64,000 nucleotides of DNA from an uncultured Flavobacteriaceae bacterium (GTDB lineage: Bacteria > Bacteroidota > Bacteroidia > Flavobacteriales > Flavobacteriaceae). Shown piece after piece: positions 46,311 to 55,773 of this stretch. Each line of letters opens with the position of its first letter. Position 1 is the first letter of the stretch. The notes under the pieces were generated by a model. The model did no database searches. It had not been told where the DNA came from and saw nothing but the letters and a program-made list of their open reading frames with translations. Made by a program: the position numbers and the translations under genes. The stretch covers positions 186,001-250,000 of the forward strand of contig CALSUE010000007.1 of NCBI GenBank assembly GCA_943789455.1. The letters are read 5' to 3'.

Positions 46311-47030
46311 ATGAAAAACAAGAAATTTAAAAAATATGTAATTAAATATACATTAGAATTTATCGTTATTGTTTTAGGTATTTCTGTTTCTTTTTGGGTA
46401 AATCAAGTAGCTGTAGAAAAAAACGAAAATAAAGAACGATTAAAAATTTTAACGAATCTAAAAACCGAAATTGAAGATATTAAAAATTACACTAATGATC
46501 GAATGAAATATTGGCAAGACGATATAGATCTATATGCTATGTTTTTAAGCTCAGAATTTCAAATTAATGCTATTAAAGAAATTACTTCAAGTAAAAGCAG
46601 AGTTGAATATAATTTGATTTATTATAGGGATTTTGAACCCCCAATGAATAGATATATTTCTATTATTAATACAGGAAGTTTTAAGTTTATTAAATCTGAA
46701 GGAGTTAAAGAAGCTCTAACTAGACTTCATACCATAAACTACTCAAATATAAACACCTCAGTTCAATATGAAAAATTACTTAAAGAACATCTAATAGAAA
46801 TCATTACAAAAAATCATCCTGAACTTTTCGTTGCGTCCAATGATTCTCAAATTAGTATCGACGAATATTCAAAATTATTAAAAATTGCTATAGATAAAAA
46901 CCCAGTTTTAAAATCAAATTTAATCATTCAACAAAAGTATTTTGAAACTAAGAAATCTTTACTAATGCTGTATAAGTATACACTTGAAGAATTAGATTAT
47001 GAATTAAATAAAACTCTAGAATACTATTAG
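46311..47030 (+). CDS. DUF6090-like single-pass membrane protein
   Basis: 239 residues. A single N-terminal helix (about 13-31, YTLEFIVIVLGISVSFWVN) is followed by a charged, probably coiled, extracytoplasmic domain (KNENKERLKILTNLKTEIEDI). The EFxxIVLGISxSFWxN start recalls the Bacteroidota DUF6090 family. Role unknown. Its stop overlaps the convergent lipoprotein gene by four bases. Confidence 0.7.
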   Translation: MKNKKFKKYVIKYTLEFIVIVLGISVSFWVNQVAVEKNENKERLKILTNLKTEIEDIKNYTNDRMKYWQDDIDLYAMFLSSEFQINAIKEITSSKSRVEYNLIYYRDFEPPMNRYISIINTGSFKFIKSEGVKEALTRLHTINYSNINTSVQYEKLLKEHLIEIITKNHPELFVASNDSQISIDEYSKLLKIAIDKNPVLKSNLIIQQKYFETKKSLLMLYKYTLEELDYELNKTLEYY

Positions 47031-47563
47031 TTTATTGATTTCTGCTTGTCTATAACCAGGTCTCCTTTAGATGTTGTGAGTTGATCAAGTATAGTTTGCA
47101 TATTAAAAAAGTCGTGTTCTTTTGCTATTTTACCATCTCTCATAGTTACTATGGTTGTACCAGATAAATCTAGATAATTACCTGATGCAGGTATTCCAAA
47201 AAAATCTCCGGTATGTTTTCCTTTGAAATTATAGTGTTTTATAAGTTTATTTCCTTGACCAAAAGTTTCCTTGATTTCCCACTCTATTTCTGTAAACCCA
47301 CTTAAATAATTAGAATAAAAAGCTTTTGTTGCTTCTATACCTACAATATTGCCATTAGCAGTAACAATAATACAATCTTCAGTGAAGTTTTTACTATTAA
47401 TTACACTTGCATCTCTCTTATATAGAAAAACATCCCAAAGATTTACATACATTTCTATGTCTTTTTCTAATTGAGCTTTTGCATCGGCTAAAGTGTCTTT
47501 TTTACTTTCAGTCTTGCAACTCGAGATTGAAATAAGTAAAACTAATAAGAATATTTTTTTCAT
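47027..47563 (-). CDS. SnoaL-like ester cyclase family lipoprotein
   Basis: 178 residues from ATG 47563 (MKKIFLLVLLISISSC, lipobox with Cys16); the longer frame to 47641 runs back into ribE. The body has an NTF2/SnoaL-like pattern: FTEDCIIVTANGNIVGIEATKAFY and FFGIPASGNYLDLSGTTIVTMRDGKIAKEHDFFN, the latter close to the polyketide-cyclase-related ester cyclase motif. Probably a periplasmic ligand-binding or hydrolase protein; substrate unknown. A perfect 14-bp palindrome lies 13 bases upstream of the start. Confidence 0.8.
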   Translation of the reverse strand: MKKIFLLVLLISISSCKTESKKDTLADAKAQLEKDIEMYVNLWDVFLYKRDASVINSKNFTEDCIIVTANGNIVGIEATKAFYSNYLSGFTEIEWEIKETFGQGNKLIKHYNFKGKHTGDFFGIPASGNYLDLSGTTIVTMRDGKIAKEHDFFNMQTILDQLTTSKGDLVIDKQKSIN

Positions 47564-47597
47564 TGTTATGTAAATTATATTGCAATATATAAAATAA

Positions 47598-48182
47598 TTA
47601 ATACCCTTGAAGTCTTGCAACATACTTTCCAATAACATCAAATTCTAGATTAACAATGGTTCCTTTTTTAAATCTAGAGAAACCCGTGTGTTCGTAGGTA
47701 TATGGAATAATGGCAACACTAAACTGATTTTTTTCAGAATCTACCACAGTAAGGCTCACCCCATTTACAGTTATTGACCCTTTTTCAATAGTAATATTAT
47801 TAGCTGCAACATCATACTCAAAAGTAAAAAACCAACTTCCATCGTGCTCAGAAACTTGAGTACAAATAGCGGTTTGGTCTACATGCCCTTGAACAATGTG
47901 ACCATCTAGTCTATCCCCTAACTTCATAGCTCTTTCTATATTAACTAAGTCATTTTCAGTCAGATTTCCTAGATTTGTTTTATCTAATGTTTCTTGAATA
48001 GCAGTTACAACATAAGTATCATCAGAAATTTCAACCACAGTTAAACAAACACCGTTGTGCGCGACACTTTGATCAACTTTTAACTCATTTGTAATATCTG
48101 TTTGAATTGTAAAATGAGTGTTCCCTTTGTCTTTTTTAATCTTTACAACGCGCCCTAATGTCTCAATTATTCCGGTAAACAT
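47598..48182 (-). CDS. ribE: Riboflavin synthase, alpha subunit
   Basis: Dismutates two 6,7-dimethyl-8-ribityllumazine molecules to riboflavin. ATG 48182 gives the universal MFTGIIE start and 194 residues. Two homologous lumazine-binding halves are seen, with HNGVCLTVVEI in the first and VNGVSLTVVDS in the second. Divergent from pdxA, another vitamin gene, with 57 bases between. Confidence 0.96.
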   Translation of the reverse strand: MFTGIIETLGRVVKIKKDKGNTHFTIQTDITNELKVDQSVAHNGVCLTVVEISDDTYVVTAIQETLDKTNLGNLTENDLVNIERAMKLGDRLDGHIVQGHVDQTAICTQVSEHDGSWFFTFEYDVAANNITIEKGSITVNGVSLTVVDSEKNQFSVAIIPYTYEHTGFSRFKKGTIVNLEFDVIGKYVARLQGY

Positions 48183-48239
48183 GTCTATAAATTTAGTTAC
48201 TTTTGTGATGTGCAAAAATAGACATATTAACTTTTAGAT

Positions 48240-49280
48240 ATGAATAAAAAAGGTAAAATAGTAGTTGGAATCTCTATCGGGGACGTAAATGGTGTTGGAA
48301 TTGAAGTTGTCTTAAAAACATTTGAAGACAAAAGAATGCTGGATTTTTGTACGCCACTTTTATTTGGTTCCTCTAAAGTTATTGCTGCTCACAAAAAAAT
48401 ATTAAACATAGAAACCCATATTCACGACATTAAATCTATTGACCAAATTAAAGAGGGTCAGATAAATCTGTTAAATATTTGGGATGAAGAGGTAAAATTA
48501 GAACTTGGAAATGTAACAAAAACTGGAGGTCAATATGCTTTTAAATCACTCAACGAGGCAACCAAAGCATTAAAAAAAGGTGAAATTGATCTTCTTATCA
48601 CTGCTCCAATTAATAAAGAAACGATTCAATCTGAAGAATTTAATTTTTCTGGGCATACAGAATTTCTAGAACATAATTTAGAGGGAGAAAGTTTAATGAT
48701 TTTAATGAACGATTTTTTAAGAATTGGACTTATAACTGGGCATATTCCAATCTCAAAAATAGCTGAATCTATAACTCCAGAACTCATTGAAAGTAAAGTT
48801 AAAATACTTAACAATTCATTGAAGCAAGATTTTAACATCAATAAACCTAAAATAGCTGTCTTAGGATTAAATCCACATTCAGGAGACAATGGCGTTATAG
48901 GACAAGAAGAAAACGAATTGATTAAACCGACCATAACATCAATTCATGAGAGCGGTATTTTTGTTTATGGCCCTTATGCAGCAGACGGATTTTTTGGATC
49001 TGAAGCCTACAAACAATTTGATGGTGTACTTGCTATGTATCACGATCAGGGTTTAGCGCCTTTCAAAGCACTCACTTTTGGTAATGGAGTGAATTTCACT
49101 GCAGGTCTTAGTCATGTAAGAACGTCACCAGATCATGGGACTGCTTTTGACATCAGTGGAAAAGGGAAAGCAAACTCAGATTCTTTCAAGGAAGCTGTAT
49201 TTACAGGTATTAAAATATTCAAAAACAGAAATGAATATAAAGAACTCACACAAAATGTTTTAAAGCCTAAAAAACAGTAA
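48240..49280 (+). CDS. pdxA: 4-hydroxythreonine-4-phosphate dehydrogenase PdxA
   Basis: Oxidises 4-phosphohydroxythreonine in pyridoxal 5'-phosphate synthesis. 346 residues. GISIGDVNGVGIEV opens the fold; FSGHTEFLE, LGLNPHSGDNG, AMYHDQGLAPFK and RTSPDHGTAFDISGKGKA provide the metal-binding histidines/aspartate and the substrate site. Starts the pdxA-DUF177-rpmF-fabH-accB-accC stretch on the plus strand. Confidence 0.96.
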   Translation: MNKKGKIVVGISIGDVNGVGIEVVLKTFEDKRMLDFCTPLLFGSSKVIAAHKKILNIETHIHDIKSIDQIKEGQINLLNIWDEEVKLELGNVTKTGGQYAFKSLNEATKALKKGEIDLLITAPINKETIQSEEFNFSGHTEFLEHNLEGESLMILMNDFLRIGLITGHIPISKIAESITPELIESKVKILNNSLKQDFNINKPKIAVLGLNPHSGDNGVIGQEENELIKPTITSIHESGIFVYGPYAADGFFGSEAYKQFDGVLAMYHDQGLAPFKALTFGNGVNFTAGLSHVRTSPDHGTAFDISGKGKANSDSFKEAVFTGIKIFKNRNEYKELTQNVLKPKKQ

Positions 49281-49354
49281 ATATTTTGATGTTAAAAAGA
49301 ATATATTATTAAAACATTTTATTATATTTGCACGCTCAAATTCATTCGCTAGTA

Positions 49355-49900
49355 ATGTCAAACTTGAAACAATTTAATATTCCTTTTATAGGGTTAAAGC
49401 AAGGAAAGCATTTATTTGATTATGAAATTGAGAATACGTTCTTTGAAGCTTTTAATTTTAACGAGTATAATAGTAGTAGACTTCAAGTTAAATTAGTTTT
49501 TGACAAGAAATCTACCTTTTTTGAATTAAATCTCAATGTAGAAGGGTTTGTTAATGTTGATTGTGACATTTCTTTAGAGCCTTACGAACAAGAAGTTAAA
49601 GGAAATATGCCTTTAGTAGTTAAGTTCGGAACAGAATACAATGATGACAATGAGGAAATGATTATTATTCCTCATGAATATTTCGAAATAAACGTAAGTC
49701 AATTCATTTATGAATTAATTATACTCTCTGTACCCATAAAAAAAGTTCATCCAGATGTACTTAACGGTACTATGAATTCAGAGGCTCTAAATAAATTAAA
49801 AGAATTAGAAGTAAAAGAAAATAATTCTTCAGGAAACGAAGATAAAATAGACCCACGTTGGGATAAATTAAAAAGTTTAATTAAAGAAAAAAATACATAA
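49355..49900 (+). CDS. DUF177/YceD family protein
   Basis: 181 residues from ATG 49355 ([11 protein letters not shown]); an upstream in-frame TTG at 49328 overlaps a TATATTTG -7 element (49323-49330) and is unlikely. The C-terminal [10 protein letters not shown] is characteristic of YceD-like proteins, which in other bacteria affect 23S rRNA accumulation and neighbour rpmF. One base separates it from rpmF, the usual operon. Confidence 0.9.
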   Translation: MSNLKQFNIPFIGLKQGKHLFDYEIENTFFEAFNFNEYNSSRLQVKLVFDKKSTFFELNLNVEGFVNVDCDISLEPYEQEVKGNMPLVVKFGTEYNDDNEEMIIIPHEYFEINVSQFIYELIILSVPIKKVHPDVLNGTMNSEALNKLKELEVKENNSSGNEDKIDPRWDKLKSLIKEKNT

Positions 49901-49901
49901 A

Positions 49902-50096
49902 ATGGCACATCCTAAAAGAAAAATATCTAAAACTAGAAGAGATAAAAGGAGAACACATTACAAAGCATCTGAACAGCAGATTGCAGTAGATCCAACAACA
50001 GGAGAGGCTCATTTATATCACAGAGCTCATTGGCATGAAGGGAAGTTATACTATAGAGGACAAATAGTATTAGAATCTTCATCTGCTGAGGCATAG
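49902..50096 (+). CDS. rpmF: 50S ribosomal protein L32
   Basis: 64 residues: [20 protein letters not shown] is the standard L32 start. There are no cysteines, so this is a zinc-independent form of L32. It follows DUF177 by one base and ends with a strong terminator; plsX, often next in other phyla, is absent. Confidence 0.97.
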   Translation: MAHPKRKISKTRRDKRRTHYKASEQQIAVDPTTGEAHLYHRAHWHEGKLYYRGQIVLESSSAEA

Positions 50097-50117
50097 TTAA
50101 TTTCTAAAAAACACAAA

Positions 50118-50145
50118 AAAAACCCTCTTTTTGAGGGTTTTTTTC
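50118..50145 (+). terminator. Terminator after rpmF
   Basis: AACCCTC/GAGGGTT stem with a 5-T loop, preceded by A8 and followed by T6; bidirectional appearance. Confidence 0.85.
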
Positions 50146-50274
50146 TGTTTTTGAACAAAAATTGGCTGTTTTGGCTTATTTTTTTAAAAAAAACTAAAAT
50201 AATTTTTACTACTTTAGTCTCCCGATTGAAGAGAAGAATTAAGCAAAAAAAAACTTCTCATAATACGTTGTCAT

Positions 50275-51270
50275 ATGTCAAAAATAACTGCAGCAATTTC
50301 AGCAGTTGGGAAATACCTTCCTGATTACATTTTAACCAATAAAGAGTTAGAGACTCTTGTGGAGACTAATGATGACTGGATTACTTCAAGAACTGGAATT
50401 AAAGAAAGAAGAATCCTAAAAGAACCTAATCAAGGAACCTCTTTTATGGCTATCAGAGCCGCAAAAGATTTACTTCAAAAATCAAATGTAGATCCAAAAG
50501 AGATTGATATGGTTATTGTAGCTACAGCAACACCAGATCTTCCAGTAGCCTCTACCGCTGTTTTTACCGCCACTGAAATAGGAGCAACAAATGCATTTGC
50601 TTATGACTTACATGCAGCATGCTCCAGTTTTTTATACGGTATGTCTACGGCAGCTTCTTATATAGAATCTGGAAGATATAAAAAAGTTTTACTTATTGGA
50701 GCCGATAAAATGTCTTCTATCATTGACTATACAGACAGAGCTACTTGTATCATTTTTGGAGATGGAGCAGGTGCTGTTCTTTTTGAACCAAATTCTGAAG
50801 GAATGGGATTACAAGATGAATATTTAAGAAGCGATGGTTCTGGTAGAGAATTTTTAAAAATAGAGGCTGGAGGTTCTATCCTTCCTGTTTCGGAAGACAC
50901 ATTAAAAAATGGGCAACATTTTGTACATCAAGAAGGGAAAACTGTTTTTAAGTTTGCCGTCTCTAATATGGCAGATGTTGCAGAAAAAATGCTAATCAGA
51001 AACCAATTATCAAATGATGATATCAGTTGGTTGGTGCCTCACCAAGCTAATAAAAGAATTATTGAGGCTACAGCTAAAAGAGTAAACGTAGACGCTTCAA
51101 AAGTAATGATGAATATTCATAAATATGGCAATACTACTTCAGCAACTTTACCGTTACTGCTTGCAGATTATGAACATCAATTAAAAAAAGGAGATAATTT
51201 AATATTTGCAGCATTTGGTGGTGGCTTCACATGGGGGTCTATCTATCTAAAATGGAGCTATAATTCATAA
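50275..51270 (+). CDS. fabH: 3-oxoacyl-ACP synthase III (FabH)
   Basis: Starts fatty acid chains by condensing acyl-CoA with malonyl-ACP. 331 residues. Catalytic triad: Cys116 in LHAACSSFLYG, His in WLVPHQANKRI, Asn in HKYGNTTSATLP. TNDDWITSRTGIKERR is the usual substrate-entry motif. Branched-chain primer preference would be expected for flavobacteria but is not visible. Leads the fabH-accB-accC run. Confidence 0.95.
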   Translation: MSKITAAISAVGKYLPDYILTNKELETLVETNDDWITSRTGIKERRILKEPNQGTSFMAIRAAKDLLQKSNVDPKEIDMVIVATATPDLPVASTAVFTATEIGATNAFAYDLHAACSSFLYGMSTAASYIESGRYKKVLLIGADKMSSIIDYTDRATCIIFGDGAGAVLFEPNSEGMGLQDEYLRSDGSGREFLKIEAGGSILPVSEDTLKNGQHFVHQEGKTVFKFAVSNMADVAEKMLIRNQLSNDDISWLVPHQANKRIIEATAKRVNVDASKVMMNIHKYGNTTSATLPLLLADYEHQLKKGDNLIFAAFGGGFTWGSIYLKWSYNS

Positions 51271-51295
51271 AATAAAACAACTAAAACTAAGTATA

Positions 51296-51778
51296 ATGGA
51301 TATTAAAGAAATTCAAAATCTTATCAAATTTGTCGCTAAATCTGGCGCTAATGAAGTTAAGTTAGAAATGGAAGATATAAAAATCACCATTAAAACTGGT
51401 TCTGAAAGAACAGAAGTTACTTACACACAGCCTGCTCCAATGATGGCAGCACCACAAGTTATTCAGGCTGCTCCTATTGAGACACCTATTGAAACCCCAA
51501 AGAATACAAATGCTAACGATTCGGAAAACGACTCTAAATACGTTACTATTAAATCACCTATTATTGGTACTTTGTACAGAAAGCCTTCACCTGAAAAACC
51601 TTTATTTGTTGAAGTTGGAAGTACTATTAATGTTGGAGACACAGTATGTATTATTGAAGCAATGAAACTTTTCAATGAAATTGAATCTGAAGTTTCTGGA
51701 ACCATTGTTAAAGTACTTATAGACGACTCATCTCCTGTAGAGTTTGATCAACCTTTATTCTTGGTAGACCCATCTTAA
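51296..51778 (+). CDS. accB: Acetyl-CoA carboxylase biotin carboxyl carrier protein
   Basis: 160 residues. An N-terminal helix, a Pro/Ala/Thr-rich linker (about 44-72) and the biotinyl domain with EAMKLFNEIE; Lys124 is the biotinylation site. It carries carboxybiotin between AccC and the carboxyltransferase in the first step of fatty acid synthesis. 25 bases after fabH and 51 before accC. Confidence 0.96.
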   Translation: MDIKEIQNLIKFVAKSGANEVKLEMEDIKITIKTGSERTEVTYTQPAPMMAAPQVIQAAPIETPIETPKNTNANDSENDSKYVTIKSPIIGTLYRKPSPEKPLFVEVGSTINVGDTVCIIEAMKLFNEIESEVSGTIVKVLIDDSSPVEFDQPLFLVDPS

Positions 51779-51829
51779 TTTTATAACTCAATTTTGATTT
51801 TATACTATTAAGGATAAAAAGATACAATT

Positions 51830-53173
51830 ATGTTTAAAAAAATATTGATTGCCAATAGAGGAGAAATTGCTCTTAGAGTTATTAGAACTTGTAAAGAAAT
51901 GGGAATAAAAACTGTAGCTGTTTACTCTACAGCAGACGCCGAAAGTTTACATGTTAAGTTTGCTGATGAAGCGGTTTGTATTGGCCCTGCACCCAGTGTA
52001 GATTCTTACTTGAAAATGTCTAATGTTATTGCAGCGGCAGAAATTACTAACGCCGATGCCATTCACCCAGGATATGGTTTTTTATCAGAAAATGCTAAGT
52101 TCTCTAAATTGTGTGAAGAGCATGAAATAAAATTTATTGGAGCCACAGGAGAAATGATTGATCAAATGGGAGATAAGGCTTCAGCAAAGGCAACTATGAT
52201 TTCGGCAGGTGTTCCTTGTATACCTGGTTCTGAGGGAATTATTAAAGATTTTGAAGAATGTGAAAAGCTAGCAACTGAAGCAGGGTATCCTGTAATGCTT
52301 AAAGCAACTGCCGGTGGAGGTGGTAAAGGGATGAGAGCGGTTTGGAAAGCTGAAGAACTTCAGGAATCTTGGGACTCGGCCCGTCAAGAAGCAAAGGCAT
52401 CTTTTGGTAATGACGCCATGTATTTAGAAAAACTTATTGAAGAGCCAAGACATATTGAAATCCAAATCATTGGAGATTCTTTTGGTAAAGCTTGTCATTT
52501 ATCTGAAAGAGATTGTTCTGTTCAAAGACGTCACCAAAAGTTAACAGAAGAGACTCCTTCTCCTTTTATGACCGATAAACTAAGAGATGAAATGGGGGAA
52601 GCAGCTGTAAAAGCCGCTGAATATATTAAATACGAAGGAGCAGGTACTGTAGAATTTTTAGTTGACAAACATAGAAATTTCTACTTTATGGAGATGAATA
52701 CACGTATTCAAGTAGAGCACCCAATTACTGAAGAGGTTGTTAATTATGACTTAATAAGAGAACAAATTTTAGTTGCAGCAGGAGTGCCTATTACTGGAAA
52801 AAATTATTTACCAAAACTACATTCAATTGAATGTAGAATAAACGCAGAAGATCCATATCATAACTTTAGACCTTCTCCGGGTAAAATAACTACTTTTCAT
52901 GCTCCCGGCGGGCACGGAATCCGATTAGACACTCACGTATACTCTGGATATATAATTCCTCCAAATTACGACTCTATGATTGCTAAACTAATTGTCACTG
53001 CCCAAACAAGAGAGGAAGCAATTAACAAAATGAAAAGAGCACTTGATGAGTTTATAATTGAAGGTGTAAAAACAACAATTCCTTTTCACAGGCAATTGAT
53101 GGACCATCCTGATTATATCGATGGAAATTACACTACAAAATTTATGGAAAGTTTTGAAATGGTAGCCAAATAA
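51830..53173 (+). CDS. accC: Acetyl-CoA carboxylase biotin carboxylase subunit
   Basis: 447 residues. [22 protein letters not shown] start, ATP-grasp lid [32 protein letters not shown], and [18 protein letters not shown] with the catalytic residues. Carboxylates the biotin on AccB with bicarbonate and ATP. The fabH-accB-accC order supports fatty acid synthesis rather than propionyl-CoA carboxylation. Confidence 0.97.
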   Translation: MFKKILIANRGEIALRVIRTCKEMGIKTVAVYSTADAESLHVKFADEAVCIGPAPSVDSYLKMSNVIAAAEITNADAIHPGYGFLSENAKFSKLCEEHEIKFIGATGEMIDQMGDKASAKATMISAGVPCIPGSEGIIKDFEECEKLATEAGYPVMLKATAGGGGKGMRAVWKAEELQESWDSARQEAKASFGNDAMYLEKLIEEPRHIEIQIIGDSFGKACHLSERDCSVQRRHQKLTEETPSPFMTDKLRDEMGEAAVKAAEYIKYEGAGTVEFLVDKHRNFYFMEMNTRIQVEHPITEEVVNYDLIREQILVAAGVPITGKNYLPKLHSIECRINAEDPYHNFRPSPGKITTFHAPGGHGIRLDTHVYSGYIIPPNYDSMIAKLIVTAQTREEAINKMKRALDEFIIEGVKTTIPFHRQLMDHPDYIDGNYTTKFMESFEMVAK

Positions 53174-53198
53174 GCTTTTAAGCTTACAACAAACAAAC

Positions 53199-53236
53199 AA
53201 AAGGAAGGTCATATATTATGTCTTTCCTTTTTTTTA
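53199..53236 (+). terminator. Terminator after accC
   Basis: AAAAGGAAGG pairs with CTTTCCTTTT around a 13-base AT-rich loop, followed by a long T run. Confidence 0.6.
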
Positions 53237-53274
53237 TATTTGACACTTACATTTTTAACTTTAAATAAAACAAC

Positions 53275-53736
53275 ATGGCAGGTAAAATTAAAATTGATGG
53301 TATTGACAAGATTATTATTAAAAGACTTGTAGAAGATGCCAGAACTCCTATTTTATCAATCGCTAGAGAAGTTGGAATCTCTGGAGCTGCTATTCATCAA
53401 CGTTTACGAAAATTAGAAAACTCTAATTTAATGGCAGGCTCAAAATTAATTTTAAACCCAAAAGCATTAGGGTATACAACTACTGCATTTGTTGGTATTT
53501 TTTTAGATTCGGCAGCAATGTATTCATCAGCCATAAAAAAACTAAAACAAATTCCTGAGGTTGTTGAAAGTCATTACACTACTGGTAATTGGGCTATCTT
53601 AATTAAGATTTTAAGTAAAAATAACGAAGACCTTATGTACTTACTTAATAATGATATTCAACGAATAAAAGGCGTATCTAGAACAGAGACATTTATATCT
53701 TTAGATCAACAAATTAATAGACAAATTACATTATAA
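53275..53736 (+). CDS. Lrp/AsnC family transcriptional regulator
   Basis: 153 residues. N-terminal HTH: IDKIIIKRLVEDARTPILSIAREVGISGAAIHQRLRKLE; C-terminal RAM/effector domain with VVESHYTTGNWAILIKI. Lrp-type proteins bind DNA as octamers and respond to amino acids; targets cannot be deduced from context. TATATTTG at 53235-53242 is a candidate -7 element. Confidence 0.92.
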   Translation: MAGKIKIDGIDKIIIKRLVEDARTPILSIAREVGISGAAIHQRLRKLENSNLMAGSKLILNPKALGYTTTAFVGIFLDSAAMYSSAIKKLKQIPEVVESHYTTGNWAILIKILSKNNEDLMYLLNNDIQRIKGVSRTETFISLDQQINRQITL

Positions 53737-53737
53737 G

Positions 53738-53767
53738 AAAAGCCTTAGCAGTAGTGCTAAGGCTTTT
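53738..53767 (+). terminator. Terminator after the lrp-like gene
   Basis: Perfect AAAGCCTTAGCA/TGCTAAGGCTTT stem, 4-base loop and T tract; the A tract on the other side lets it serve the convergent gene at 53800 as well. Confidence 0.88.
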
Positions 53768-53799
53768 TAAGTATCTAACGTTTGATAACTACTGTTTAA

Positions 53800-54594
53800 T
53801 TATTTTGCGTAGTAAAATAATTTTGTTTTTTCGTCTATACCACCAATCCACATTAAAATCTCATCTTCATGGGAAGTAACAGAAGACCAGTATTTATTTG
53901 CTGCTTCATCCATTGGCCCTCCATAACTACTTTCTTCAAAAGCAGCAAAATCTGACCAAGTTTCGTAAAACATATATGAATGCCAATCCATTCCAGTACC
54001 GTACAAATGTCTACTTGCGTACATAGCTACTGTTTTCCCACTGTCTTTGTTATCTTTTAAACTTCCAGAAATTAACCCTTCTGTAAAGTCTTTATTTCCA
54101 CCCCATTTAGTACTGTACTTACTAAGAACAACTACTTTTTTGGTAGACCAGTCCATACCCTCACTTTCAAAACCTAATTTTTCCAAGCCTTCAAAAGTTC
54201 TAATTTGATCTGAATGACCTTCTATATACATTCCTAGATAACTCATATACTCTTCTTGCATTTTAGCTTGAGCTTCTTCATCTAACTTCATTGCTTTGAT
54301 ATTTTGATCAAGAATTTTATTACTAATATCTGCATCTATAACTAGATCCTCTGCTGAATTGTAAAAATCATAGATTGCATAAGTATAATCTCCTGCAAAA
54401 GCATGAGCAAACATTCCTGAGTTTACGAGAACACGCTCTTCTCCAAGAGATAAGTTTGTAAACTTCTTATGTAATTCAAGAAAAGTTTCTGAATCCTGTC
54501 TTGGAACAGTCACATAAGTAATATTAACTACGTTCTGAGCAAATAATGCGAAAGAAACGGTTAATAGTAAAAAAGTAAATAGATTTTTCATCAT
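53800..54594 (-). CDS. Secreted protein with two alpha/beta-barrel-like halves, unknown function
   Basis: 264 residues with a signal peptide (cut after LFAQ). Two similar halves are visible: NVVNITYVTVPRQDSETFLELHKKF with YAIYDFYNSAEDL, and VVVLSKYSTKWGGNKDFTEG with HSYMFYETWSDFAAFEE. Each resembles a ferredoxin-like or dimeric alpha/beta barrel (ABM/NIPSNAP-like) module. No catalytic motif recognised. Divergent from a second protein of the same layout at 54722. A (TTAG)7.5 tract lies 6 bases before the start codon. Confidence 0.75.
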   Translation of the reverse strand: MMKNLFTFLLLTVSFALFAQNVVNITYVTVPRQDSETFLELHKKFTNLSLGEERVLVNSGMFAHAFAGDYTYAIYDFYNSAEDLVIDADISNKILDQNIKAMKLDEEAQAKMQEEYMSYLGMYIEGHSDQIRTFEGLEKLGFESEGMDWSTKKVVVLSKYSTKWGGNKDFTEGLISGSLKDNKDSGKTVAMYASRHLYGTGMDWHSYMFYETWSDFAAFEESSYGGPMDEAANKYWSSVTSHEDEILMWIGGIDEKTKLFYYAK

Positions 54595-54600
54595 AATAAT

Positions 54601-54631
<31 letters not shown>

Positions 54632-54665
54632 TAAGATTTATAATAAATCAAAACTACAAAATTAA

Positions 54666-54695
54666 TTGTAAATTAAAACTAATTTTGTAATTTTG
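54666..54695 (+). promoter_or_regulatory. Promoter of the gene at 54722
   Basis: TTG (54666-54668), 19-base spacer and TAATTTTG (54688-54695); a second TAATTTTG directly precedes it at 54680. Confidence 0.6.
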
Positions 54696-54721
54696 TTTTT
54701 AATCATTAAATTAATATAACC

Positions 54722-55456
54722 ATGAAAAAAAGACTATTTAGTACCCTAATTGCATTGTTCAGTATTAATATTTTACTGGCTCAAATAGTTGTATTTACTC
54801 CTGTAAAAGTTGAGAAACAAGATGTAGATCAATTTTTAAATGTAGAAATGAATTACAGTAAAAAAATTGCACAAGATGCCGTAAACAACGGAAACCTTTT
54901 AGGTTGGGCTTTATTACAAAACACTAATCCTGGGCCAGATGATTATAATTATATATGGGTAAATGCTTATCCAGATATCAATACTGCTGCAAATAAAAAC
55001 ATGTGGTGGAATAATTCTGAAAAAGTAGTAGGAATTAAGCCTGATGTATTATTTAGTGATGGTTCAAAGTATAAATTTGATAGGAGTTATACCTATCAAA
55101 TGAAAATGACAATACCAAATACTGCACCTGCTGGATATGTTCTTTTGAATTTTACTTCACCTGACGATGTAGATGCAGTTGCAGCAAGCGCTGAAAAATA
55201 TGTACTCCCACATTTTAAGAAAAATATGGGTGATCATGGAATGGTAGGATGGGGAATGGCAACTAAAATAACCCCTCAAGGAAAAGACTATTCATCGGTT
55301 ATGTTTTATGATTCATATGATACTTTAGCAAATGCCATGAGACATCTTGCAGGAGATAGCGTAATGAAAGGGTTACCTTTTGATAAAATGGAAAAAGCTG
55401 TATGGGAGATGAGACTTTTAATGAAAGTTATTGCTGGCACTGAAGCAAAACAATAA
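54722..55456 (+). CDS. Secreted protein with two alpha/beta-barrel-like halves, unknown function
   Basis: 244 residues with a signal peptide (ILLAQ). The first half runs IVVFTPVKVEKQDVDQFLNV ... GWALLQNTNPGPDDYNYIWVN; the second GYVLLNFTSPDDVDAVAASA ... GWGMATKITPQGKDYSSVMF. This is the same duplicated pattern as the divergent gene at 53800, so the two are probably distant paralogues sharing a 127-base regulatory region. Periplasmic or secreted; function unknown. A strong terminator follows. Confidence 0.75.
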   Translation: MKKRLFSTLIALFSINILLAQIVVFTPVKVEKQDVDQFLNVEMNYSKKIAQDAVNNGNLLGWALLQNTNPGPDDYNYIWVNAYPDINTAANKNMWWNNSEKVVGIKPDVLFSDGSKYKFDRSYTYQMKMTIPNTAPAGYVLLNFTSPDDVDAVAASAEKYVLPHFKKNMGDHGMVGWGMATKITPQGKDYSSVMFYDSYDTLANAMRHLAGDSVMKGLPFDKMEKAVWEMRLLMKVIAGTEAKQ

Positions 55457-55472
55457 AAAGTATATCAATATA

Positions 55473-55505
55473 AAAAAGCCAAGACAAATGTCTTGGCTTT
55501 TTTTG
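55473..55505 (+). terminator. Terminator after the secreted-protein gene at 54722
   Basis: AAAAAGCCAAGACA/TGTCTTGGCTTTTT, a 14-bp perfect stem with an AA loop and T tract. Confidence 0.9.
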
Positions 55506-55554
55506 TACAGAAAGCGGGAATTATCTTCGATGAGTCCCGTTAAATCACTTTGAG

Positions 55555-55584
55555 AAAAGCACTCATTTAAAATGAGTGTTTTTT
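55555..55584. terminator. Bidirectional hairpin terminator
   Basis: CACTCATT/AATGAGTG stem with flanking A and T runs extending it on both sides, between the plus-strand gene and the minus-strand tRNAs. Confidence 0.7.
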
Positions 55585-55630
55585 TATGCCAAAACTTATA
55601 CGAATAAATTTCCTTCAATTTTGAGCATAA

Positions 55631-55658
55631 AAAAGCTCGAACAAAATGTTCGAGCTTT
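55631..55658 (-). terminator. Terminator of the tRNA-Gly/tRNA-Leu unit
   Basis: AAAGCTCGAACA/TGTTCGAGCTTT stem of 12 bp with an AAA loop; the minus strand continues into T6. It lies 7 bases past the tRNA-Leu 3' end. Confidence 0.85.
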
Positions 55659-55664
55659 CATCTG

Positions 55665-55750
55665 TACAGAAGGCGGGACTTGAACCCGCACGGGCATTAC
55701 TGCCCATTGGATTTTAAGTCCAACGTGTCTACCAATTCCACCACTTCTGC
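55665..55750 (-). tRNA. tRNA-Leu (anticodon UAA)
   Basis: 86 bases with a long variable arm (TGGGCAGTAATGCCCGT), as expected for class II tRNA. Acceptor GCAGAAG pairs with CTTCTGT (one G-U), discriminator A. Anticodon stem TTGGA/TCCAA with loop CTTAAAA gives TAA. CCA not encoded. Second in a minus-strand tRNA pair. Confidence 0.95.
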
Positions 55751-55773
55751 ATTGGTATATTTTTGTAGAATAG

